Positions 56,456-64,000 of a stretch of 64,000 nucleotides of DNA are shown one piece after another. The first letter of the stretch is position 1. Every line of letters starts with the position of its first letter. The position numbers and the translations under genes were made by a program. This DNA comes from Enterococcus xiangfangensis (GTDB lineage: Bacteria; Bacillota; Bacilli; Lactobacillales; Enterococcaceae). Under the pieces are notes generated by a model, which was given only the letters and a program-made list of their open reading frames with translations, had not been told where the DNA came from and did not search any database. The stretch lies in NCBI RefSeq assembly GCF_005405365.1, contig NZ_BJDX01000005.1, positions 161,655 to 225,654 of the forward strand, given 5' to 3'.

Positions 56456-57556
56456 ATGGCCTTAACAGCCGGAATCGTAGGATTACCTAACGTAGGTAAA
56501 TCTACCTTATTTAATGCAATTACTAAAGCAGGAGCAGAAGCTGCCAACTATCCGTTTGCGACGATTGATCCCAATGTCGGAATGGTCGAAGTACCTGATT
56601 GGCGTTTAGAACGTTTGACTGAGTTGGTTCATCCTAAAAAAACTGTTCCAACAACTTTTGAATTTACCGATATCGCCGGAATCGTCAAAGGTGCCAGTAA
56701 AGGTGAGGGATTAGGAAATCAATTTTTAAGCCATATCCGTCAAGTAGATGCTATTTGTCATGTCGTTCGTTGTTTTGACAATGAAAACATCACCCACGTG
56801 GAAGGGCGCGTTGATCCGTTAGAAGATATCGAAACGATCAACTTAGAGTTAGTTTTAGCAGATTTGGATTCTATTAACAAACGCTACACTCGAGTAGCAA
56901 AAGTAGCAAAAACAAAAGAAAAAAATGCAGTGGCTGAGCTAGCCGTTTTAGATAAATTAAAACCTGTATTAGAAGAAGGCCAATCCGCTCGAACGATTGA
57001 GTTTACTGAAGAAGAACAAAAAATCGTCAAAGGATTGTTCTTATTGACAAGTAAACCCGTTCTTTACGTAGCCAATGTCGATGAAGAAACGGTCGCGGAC
57101 CCAGACGGCAATGAATATGTACAAACTGTTCGAAACTTCGCTGCTAGCGAACACTCAGAAGTGATCGTAGTCTGTGCCGAAGCAGAAGAAGAAATCGCTG
57201 AATTGGAAGACGAAGACAAGGCCGAATTTTTAGAAGCGATGGGGATCGAAGAATCTGGTTTGGATCAATTGATTCGTACAGCTTATGATTTATTAGGCTT
57301 AGCAACTTACTTTACTGCCGGAGAACAAGAAGTTCGTGCTTGGACGTTCCGTAAAGGGATGAAAGCTCCGCAAGCAGCCGGAATCATCCACACCGATTTC
57401 GAACGCGGCTTCATTCGTGCAGAAACAGTATCTTTTGAAGATTTAGATAAATATGGCAGTATGCACGCAGCCAAAGAAGCTGGACGTGTCAGATTAGAAG
57501 GGAAAGATTATGTCGTGCAAGATGGCGATGTAATGTTGTTCCGTTTCAACGTTTAG
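56456..57556 (+). CDS. ychF: Ribosome-associated ATPase YchF
   Basis: YchF/OLA1-type P-loop protein, 366 residues, the standard length. The P-loop is GLPNVGKST near residue 8-16, followed by the ATP-specifying NVDEE region in place of the GTP-type NKxD. A coiled-coil insert (about 125-160) and a C-terminal TGS domain complete it. The family binds ribosomes and prefers ATP. The ATG at 56456 is chosen because homologues begin MALTAGIVGLPN; a GTG four codons upstream is in frame. Confidence 0.95.
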   Translation: MALTAGIVGLPNVGKSTLFNAITKAGAEAANYPFATIDPNVGMVEVPDWRLERLTELVHPKKTVPTTFEFTDIAGIVKGASKGEGLGNQFLSHIRQVDAICHVVRCFDNENITHVEGRVDPLEDIETINLELVLADLDSINKRYTRVAKVAKTKEKNAVAELAVLDKLKPVLEEGQSARTIEFTEEEQKIVKGLFLLTSKPVLYVANVDEETVADPDGNEYVQTVRNFAASEHSEVIVVCAEAEEEIAELEDEDKAEFLEAMGIEESGLDQLIRTAYDLLGLATYFTAGEQEVRAWTFRKGMKAPQAAGIIHTDFERGFIRAETVSFEDLDKYGSMHAAKEAGRVRLEGKDYVVQDGDVMLFRFNV

Positions 57557-57570
57557 GGAGGAAAGAAACA

Positions 57571-58275
57571 ATGGAACCAGAGAAATTGCAAACGTTGCAG
57601 GCAGAAAATGTACAGCTTGAAGCAAAACTGACCAAGCGGAATGAACAATACATTTTTGACTTGAAAAAAGCTTTAAAAGCAGCAAATTTAACGGAAGAAC
57701 AAACCATCACCGCTTTAAATGAGATGCTGCCAACTTTAGTCGAAGAACAAAAAACAGGAAAGACCGCCCGACAATTATTCGGGACAGTATCCGAACGATT
57801 AGATGCGATCGTAAATAAACCTGTTGAAAAGAAAAAATCTACTACCGCTTCATTAATGTGGTTGGATAATTTCTTATTGCTGTTCGGTATGCTAGGGATC
57901 GTATCCGGAGTGATGGGGTTGTTTGTTTCACGTGGAACACAACCAGTCACCTATGGGATCACCGCGTTGGTCGTAGCCTCAGCAATCGGTGGGATCGTAT
58001 TTTACATGATGTATTTATTTGTTTACCAGTATGACCAACCAGGCGCAGATAAATCAAAGAAACCAAAAACTTGGAAGACAGTTCTGATGTTGGCGTCTGT
58101 TACGCTCGTCTGGTTTTTAGTATTCAATGGTGCGGCATTACTACCAGCAACATTGAATCCTATTCTTGATCCAATAGTCTTAGTCATAGTATCTGCTTTG
58201 GCTTTAGGGCTGCGTTACTATTTGAAAAAACGTTTTGGCATCATCAGCAGTTTGGCCTCAGCACCACGCAAATAA
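57571..58275 (+). CDS. DUF1129 family membrane protein
   Basis: Membrane protein, 234 residues, of the DUF1129 family. A soluble, coiled-coil-rich N-terminus (about 1-90, beginning EPEKLQTLQAENVQLEAKL) is followed by four membrane segments (about 97-118, 126-150, 172-192 and 197-215) and a basic tail. The family is found beside ychF in enterococci and lactobacilli; function is unknown. It overlaps an exact parS site at 57924, encoded in VSRGT. It lies 14 bases after ychF and ends in a terminator. Confidence 0.85.
   Translation: MEPEKLQTLQAENVQLEAKLTKRNEQYIFDLKKALKAANLTEEQTITALNEMLPTLVEEQKTGKTARQLFGTVSERLDAIVNKPVEKKKSTTASLMWLDNFLLLFGMLGIVSGVMGLFVSRGTQPVTYGITALVVASAIGGIVFYMMYLFVYQYDQPGADKSKKPKTWKTVLMLASVTLVWFLVFNGAALLPATLNPILDPIVLVIVSALALGLRYYLKKRFGIISSLASAPRK
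57924..57939. other. parS: parS centromere-like site inside a coding region (exact match)
   Basis: TGTTTCACGTGGAACA, identical to the copy at 30391 and to the Bacillus parS sequence read on the other strand. It lies inside the DUF1129 gene and encodes Val-Ser-Arg-Gly-Thr in a membrane-loop region. It is about 19 kb from oriC on the right arm, 1.8 kb after parB. Confidence 0.92.
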
Positions 58276-58280
58276 AAAGC

Positions 58281-58312
58281 AAAGGAAGTTCAGTGACGAA
58301 CTTCCTTTTTTT
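58281..58312 (+). terminator. Terminator of the ychF operon
   Basis: Perfect stem AAAGGAAGTTC-agtgac-GAACTTCCTTT continuing into seven T residues, six bases after the DUF1129 stop codon. Confidence 0.9.
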
Positions 58313-58497
58313 GTCTTTTGTTAAACTATATAGCGGCGCCTCATACGGATCAATGATAGAAAAAGCAGAAAATTATTGAGAGAATAAGGTGAATGTTAAG
58401 AAAAATAAGGGTTAGATGAGGATTTCGGCACAAGTTGTTGACTTCACTCGCTCATTCTGTTAGTTTTTTTATTAAAAATAATTCTGGGGAGTGGTAA

Positions 58498-59988
<1,491 letters not shown>

Positions 59989-59999
59989 AAATCTAACTA

Positions 60000-60039
60000 A
60001 AAACAGCGGCTTCGCAAAAGCGAAGCCGCTGTTTTTTTA
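60000..60039. terminator. Bidirectional terminator between guaB and serS
   Basis: Perfect stem AAAACAGCGGCTTCGC-aaaa-GCGAAGCCGCTGTTTT with a plus-strand T-run of seven and A-rich left flank. It is shared by the convergent guaB and serS genes. Confidence 0.92.
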
Positions 60040-60043
60040 CTTG

Positions 60044-61324
60044 TTATTTTTCTTTTTTGATCACTTTTACATTGCCCATGTATGGTACTAAAACTTCAGG
60101 AATTGTTACTGAGCCGTCTTCGTTTTGATAGTTTTCCAAGATTGCAGTCACGGTTCGGCCGACAGCTAAACCTGAACCATTCAATGTGTGAGCATATTGG
60201 ACTTTGCCAGCTTCATCACGATAACGGATCATTGCACGACGAGCTTGGAAATCTTCACAATTTGAGCAAGAACTGATCTCACGATACGTATTTTGAGCAG
60301 GTACCCAAACTTCTAAGTCATAAGTCTTCGCAGCAGAGAAGCCCATATCCCCAGTTGATAAAGCAACGACACGGTACGGCAAGTTTAGTTTTTGTAAAAG
60401 GATTTCCGCATTTTGTGTCATTTTTTCTAATTCGTCATATGAAGACTCTTTGTCGCTGAATTTTACCATTTCCACTTTATGGAATTGGTGCAAACGGATC
60501 AATCCACGTGTATCGCGTCCAGCGCTACCGGCTTCAGAACGGAAAGAAGGAGAAAGTGCTGTAAAATAGATTGGCAATTCTTTGCCGTCTAAAATTTCAT
60601 CCGCGTAATAGTTTGTTAAAGGAACTTCTGCAGTTGGGATCAATGTTAAATCACGATCTTCAATTTGGAAGACATCTTCTTTAAATTTAGGGAATTGTCC
60701 GGTACCAAACATTGATTTGCTGTTTACTAAGAACGGCGTGATCATTTCAGTATAGCCTTGTTCATAGACATGTTCATCCAGCATGAAGTTATAAACGGCC
60801 CGCTCTAATCGTGCACCCAAACCTTTGTAATAAACAAAACGGCTGCCTGATACTTTTGCACCACGTTCAAAATCTAAGATATCTAAATTCTCTGCGACTT
60901 CCCAATGAGGCTTTGGTTCAAAAGCAAATTGGCGCGGTGCACTCCAGCGACGCACTTCGATGTTGTCATCTTCGTCTTCGCCAACGGGTACAGAATCATG
61001 AGGCAAGTTTGGCAATGTCGTTGCAATCTCTGTCAATTGCGCATCGATATCGGCTACTTGAGTATCAAAGTCTTTGATTTTTGTGCCGACTTCTTTCATT
61101 TCCGCGATTTTATCAGCGGCATCATTTTTTTCACGTTTCAATTTGGCGATTTCATTTGATACGTCATTCCGATATTTTTTCAATTCTTCTGTTTTTACCA
61201 ATAGCTGACGACGTTGTTCGTCTAATTCTAAGAACCGTTTCAAAACTTCTTCCTTTACGCCTCGAGTTGCTAATTTTTCGTTTACTTCCGCAAAGTTGTT
61301 GCGAATCATTTTTACATCTAGCAT
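60044..61324 (-). CDS. serS: Seryl-tRNA synthetase
   Basis: Class II synthetase, 426 residues. An N-terminal antiparallel coiled coil (about 30-100, rich in [19 protein letters not shown] heptads) binds the tRNA long arm. Motif 2 is [15 protein letters not shown] near 260 and motif 3 is [18 protein letters not shown] near 385. AGGAGG precedes the ATG. A T-box leader lies upstream, so expression responds to uncharged tRNA-Ser. Confidence 0.97.
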   Translation of the reverse strand: MLDVKMIRNNFAEVNEKLATRGVKEEVLKRFLELDEQRRQLLVKTEELKKYRNDVSNEIAKLKREKNDAADKIAEMKEVGTKIKDFDTQVADIDAQLTEIATTLPNLPHDSVPVGEDEDDNIEVRRWSAPRQFAFEPKPHWEVAENLDILDFERGAKVSGSRFVYYKGLGARLERAVYNFMLDEHVYEQGYTEMITPFLVNSKSMFGTGQFPKFKEDVFQIEDRDLTLIPTAEVPLTNYYADEILDGKELPIYFTALSPSFRSEAGSAGRDTRGLIRLHQFHKVEMVKFSDKESSYDELEKMTQNAEILLQKLNLPYRVVALSTGDMGFSAAKTYDLEVWVPAQNTYREISSCSNCEDFQARRAMIRYRDEAGKVQYAHTLNGSGLAVGRTVTAILENYQNEDGSVTIPEVLVPYMGNVKVIKKEK

Positions 61325-61347
61325 CCTATTCTCCTCCTTTTAAAATA

Positions 61348-61600
61348 AAAAAACACCGCTTCATCCCATATTAACAGGGACGAAACGGTGTTGAATTTCG
61401 CGGTACCACCCAAATTCAGCCTAAGCTGCACTTGATCGACGGTTATCGACGTCACCCGGTTTCTCTTTCGAAAAACGCAGATCATAAAACTGGATTTCCC
61501 TAAGTTGTTTTGTTGATTCCCACCAGCCATCAACTCTCTAGAAAAACAAACTTACGTACTTGGTTTCCTGCATCTCTTATTGAGACCAGTATAAGCAATC
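61348..61600 (-). promoter_or_regulatory. T-box riboswitch leader of serS
   Basis: On the minus strand the conserved T-box sequence GGGTGGTACCGCG (61411-61399) is followed by a terminator stem AACACCGTTTC.TCCC/GGGA.GAAGCGGTGTT with T-run (61392-61348). About 190 bases of structured leader precede it, as for a stem I with specifier loop. Uncharged tRNA-Ser pairing would favour the antiterminator. I did not fix the specifier codon. Confidence 0.92.
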
Positions 61601-61616
61601 AAAAATTTAAAGTCAA
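61588..61616 (-). promoter_or_regulatory. serS promoter
   Basis: -35 TTGACT (61616-61611), 17-base spacer, -10 TATACT (61593-61588). The -35 overlaps the stop codon of the histidine kinase gene, leaving no room for a separate terminator of the two-component operon. Confidence 0.82.
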
Positions 61617-62794
61617 TGATTATCTGGCAGAGATTTTGTTTGATTTTTATAAAGCGGCAAATGAATGATGAAAGAAGTCCAGTCATCGCTCGATTGTGCA
61701 TAGATATAACCGCCATGAAGATTTACGATATTTTGAGCAATAGCCAGTCCTAAGCCAGTCCCGCTAATTTCTTGCGAACGGGAACCGTCCACTCGATAAA
61801 AACGATCAAAAAGTTGTTCCAGTGCTTCTCTTGGGATAGGCTGCCCATTATTTTTGACAGTAACGACTGCTTCATTTTTCATTTTTTCGATTTCAATAAT
61901 TATTTTGTCAGCGTCAGCGCCATACTTCAATGCATTGGTGATCAAATTATTAAAGACACGTACGAGTTTTTCTGTGTCGCCGTCCATGATCAGCTGATTC
62001 TCTGTGGTCTCTACTTGAATTTGAATATTTTTTTTCTTAGCTTCCAACTCAAAATCAGCAGCCAGCTGTTCTAGCAGTTGTACCATATCAAAGGAGACAT
62101 TATTAACGGGAACAGACGGTTGGCGGACCTTGGAATATTCGAATAAATCTTCAACTAAAGATTTCATTTGTTTGGCTTTATTGTAGGCAATACTTGTATA
62201 TTTCAGAATCTCTTCGTCATTTTGATACTGACCGTCTTCAATTAAACCAAGATAACCGATGATTGAAGTCAGCGGTGTCCGAATATCATGACTGACATTT
62301 GTGATTAATTCATCTTTTGATTTTTCGATTTCGCGTTCATCTTCAATGGCTGCAACAGTACTGTCAACCAAACCATTGATACTATCAACGACTTTGCTGA
62401 GATCGCCGCGCAATTCAAAAGGAATCCGATAATCGTAATTCCCGTTAGCGATATAATGCAACTCATTGATGATGTGCCGCAGCTGCATTTGATGATAGCG
62501 GCGAATCAACCGCCAAAAAATAATCAGTACATCGATAATAACAAAGAAGGGGATCACAAAATTACGTCCGCTCCAAAAAATATCACTGCCTAGATTATTT
62601 GCAAAAATATCTTTTGAACGATAGATCGCATCAGTCAGATCCGGTGAGTTATTCAGCATCTGAGTGAAAAGGACCATAATTGCTACATTTAATAGAAGCA
62701 ATAAAATAATAGTGATGATTCCTTCCGCGATCAATTCGCTGACTTCTTTGGAGGTAAGGGTGATTCGTCTTTTCTTTTCTCTTTTATTTTGCAT
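61613..62794 (-). CDS. croS: Sensor histidine kinase, CroS-like
   Basis: Membrane sensor kinase, 393 residues. Two membrane helices (about 25-47 and 77-97) enclose a short extracellular loop. A HAMP-like segment is followed by the H-box NVSHDIRTPLTSIIGYL with the phosphorylated His near 168, the N-box NNLITNALKYG near 286 and the G-box GTGLGLAI near 347. Both position beside serS-guaB and pairing with the regulator at 62784 match CroRS of Enterococcus faecalis, which responds to cell-wall stress and underlies intrinsic cephalosporin resistance. The orthology is inferred from synteny and from memory of the family. Confidence 0.82.
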   Translation of the reverse strand: MQNKREKKRRITLTSKEVSELIAEGIITIILLLLLNVAIMVLFTQMLNNSPDLTDAIYRSKDIFANNLGSDIFWSGRNFVIPFFVIIDVLIIFWRLIRRYHQMQLRHIINELHYIANGNYDYRIPFELRGDLSKVVDSINGLVDSTVAAIEDEREIEKSKDELITNVSHDIRTPLTSIIGYLGLIEDGQYQNDEEILKYTSIAYNKAKQMKSLVEDLFEYSKVRQPSVPVNNVSFDMVQLLEQLAADFELEAKKKNIQIQVETTENQLIMDGDTEKLVRVFNNLITNALKYGADADKIIIEIEKMKNEAVVTVKNNGQPIPREALEQLFDRFYRVDGSRSQEISGTGLGLAIAQNIVNLHGGYIYAQSSDDWTSFIIHLPLYKNQTKSLPDNH

Positions 62795-63473
62795 CTATTT
62801 TATAACCCACACCCCAAACGGTTTGGATCACTTTTTCACCATCCGTCGCTTCTTCGATCTTATCACGCAAGTGGCTGACGTGAACCATGACGGTTTTTGC
62901 TGAGACGATACTTTCTTGTTTCCAGACCCGTTCAAAAATTTCATCCGCACTGAAAACACGATTTGGGTGACTTGCTAATAAATATAAAATACCAAATTCC
63001 AAAGCAGTCAGCTGGATTTCCTTTCCATCAACTGTTTTAACTTCATGAGAATCTTTGTTGATGATCAACGACTGAATCTCAAGAATGTCAGGCTGGTCTT
63101 CAGCGATATGCATTTTTGTCCGGCGTAATAAAGATTTAACCCGAGCCATGACTTCTAAAGGATTAAATGGTTTCGTTACATAGTCATCAGCACCAGCAAC
63201 CAATCCTTTTATTTTGTCCATATCGGTTGTTTTGGCTGTTAACATAATAATTGGTATTTGCGATTCTTTTCTTAATTCCTTCACAACTTGCATGCCGTCC
63301 ATCACCGGCATCATAATATCCAATAAGAGCAGTTCAATGTCATTTGTAGTTCGAAGCTTACTCAATGCTTCTTTACCATCATAGGCTTTAACGACATCAT
63401 ACCCTTCATTATGCAAATAAATACTTAATAGTTCGACAATTTCCTTGTCATCATCTGCAACTAATACTTTCAT
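62784..63473 (-). CDS. croR: OmpR-family response regulator, CroR-like
   Basis: Two-component response regulator, 229 residues. The receiver domain has the acidic pocket DDD at 7-9, phospho-acceptor Asp52 in LLDIMMP and Lys in VTKPFNP near 102. The C-terminal OmpR-type winged helix ends GVGYKIDAK. The gene overlaps the kinase gene by 11 bases, so the two are translated together. CroR controls cell-envelope stress responses in enterococci. Named by synteny; the family is certain. Confidence 0.84.
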   Translation of the reverse strand: MKVLVADDDKEIVELLSIYLHNEGYDVVKAYDGKEALSKLRTTNDIELLLLDIMMPVMDGMQVVKELRKESQIPIIMLTAKTTDMDKIKGLVAGADDYVTKPFNPLEVMARVKSLLRRTKMHIAEDQPDILEIQSLIINKDSHEVKTVDGKEIQLTALEFGILYLLASHPNRVFSADEIFERVWKQESIVSAKTVMVHVSHLRDKIEEATDGEKVIQTVWGVGYKIDAK

Positions 63474-63786
63474 TAAATGTTCCTCCGTCCATCATAAAAA
63501 TAATTACATCCCTATTTTACCAAAGAAATCATCGGAAGGCGAAAGACAGCACTAGGAGTTAAAGAAAAATCAAAAATAAAATACCGAAAGTTAATCTTTG
63601 AAGATCATAGAAAATCTCATTCTTAAAAAGAAAAAACGAACAAAAACCCCATATTTATATTTATTCATCGTGTTTAAAAAAAGTGGATAAAATTACCATC
63701 TTTTCGTTGACCAAACTGCATAAAACTGATATATTATTTTATGTTCTGAAGCGGCGATAAACCGTTTGGAACACCTAAAATTATTG
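63474..63786. other. Region upstream of croR
   Basis: AT-rich 313-base stretch between the croR start and the rRNA promoters. The croR promoter should be here; I cannot place it with confidence. No reading frame with a plausible ribosome-binding site and no RNA gene was recognised. Confidence 0.35.
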
Positions 63787-63815
63787 TTGACAGGTGACTG
63801 ATTATCAGTTATTCT
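63787..63815 (+). promoter_or_regulatory. Ribosomal RNA operon promoter P1
   Basis: -35 TTGACA (63787-63792), 17-base spacer, -10 TATTCT (63810-63815). It forms a tandem pair with P2, 85 bases downstream, as is usual for Firmicute rRNA operons. Confidence 0.78.
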
Positions 63816-63871
63816 ATCAAAGTCGCATTAAGCAGTGACAATAATTCATTTGAAAAACTTCAAAAAAGTTA

Positions 63872-63900
63872 TTGACATTCACTCAGCAAGCTGTTAAGAT
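63872..63900 (+). promoter_or_regulatory. Ribosomal RNA operon promoter P2
   Basis: -35 TTGACA (63872-63877), 17-base spacer, -10 TAAGAT (63895-63900). It is followed by the rRNA leader. Confidence 0.8.
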
Positions 63901-64000
63901 ATAAAAGTTGCTGAAACAAAGCGACAAACAATGTAGACCTTTGAAAACTGAACGAATAAAACAAACCAAATGTGTAGGGCGTTTCTATTTAATAGAAACA
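63901..64000 (+). other. Leader of a ribosomal RNA operon, cut by the window edge
   Basis: CTTTGAAAACTGAAC (63939-63953) resembles the boxA-type leader element of Gram-positive rRNA operons. The last 19 bases GTTTCTATTTAATAGAAAC form a hairpin, probably part of the 16S processing stalk. The 16S gene itself starts beyond the window. Confidence 0.75.

Noticed and set aside
57546..57950. 134-codon open frame on the minus strand opposite the DUF1129 gene
   Set aside because: Antisense shadow of a well-supported gene, with no Shine-Dalgarno and a Cys/Ser-rich nonsense composition.

Overview
The window is the replication-origin region of a low-GC Gram-positive chromosome, almost certainly an Enterococcus or very close relative. 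The evidence is the gene order rpsF-ssb-rpsR / gyrA-gyrB-recF-yaaA-dnaN-dnaA / oriC / rpmH-rnpA-yidC-jag, the mnmE-mnmG, rsmG-parA-parB, ychF and guaB/serS neighbourhoods, and a CroRS-like two-component system beside serS. Species cannot be fixed from the sequence alone. No transposon, prophage, CRISPR array or tRNA gene was seen.

Left accessory arm (about 1-24 kb). First comes a kinase-isomerase-aldolase set resembling the DHAP shunt for 5-methylthioribose or 5-deoxyribose. Next is a complete sorbitol PTS operon in the lactobacillus order gutF-R-M-C-B-A. A second polyol PTS operon follows (PRD regulator, IIA, IIB, IIC, polyol-phosphate dehydrogenase), probably for arabitol or galactitol. Then there are single or paired genes: aldehyde dehydrogenase, a HAD phosphatase coupled to an unknown CxxC protein, a TMEM175-type channel, a 64-residue membrane protein, a ZIP metal transporter, pyruvate oxidase, an orphan mannose-type EIIA, an ABC-F ATPase whose second P-loop is degenerate, and a DegV protein.

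Core left arm (about 24.8-40.6 kb). purA, dnaB, rplI-gdpP, rpsF-ssb-rpsR, gyrBA, recF, yaaA, dnaN and dnaA all read on the minus strand, away from the origin. DnaA boxes flank dnaA on both sides, and a GC-rich step followed by DnaA-trio-like triplets lies in the dnaA-dnaN gap, so the probable unwinding site is near 39.15 kb.

Right arm (about 41.2-64 kb). rpmH through mnmG read outward on the plus strand. A block of about 5.6 kb (lipoprotein; aroD-aroE; MFS transporter; LysR regulator) lies between mnmG and rsmG. The aroE and MFS promoters share an identical palindromic operator layout, suggesting a shikimate/quinate-type catabolic regulon. rsmG, parA, parB, a DUF951 gene, ychF, a DUF1129 gene and guaB follow, then serS (with a T-box leader) and croS/croR on the minus strand. 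The window closes with tandem promoters and the leader of a ribosomal RNA operon whose 16S gene starts beyond the edge.

Two exact copies of the Bacillus-type parS sequence (30391 and 57924, the second inside a coding region) and two near copies (31248 and 49346, the latter forming the top of a terminator stem) surround the origin and match the local parAB pair.
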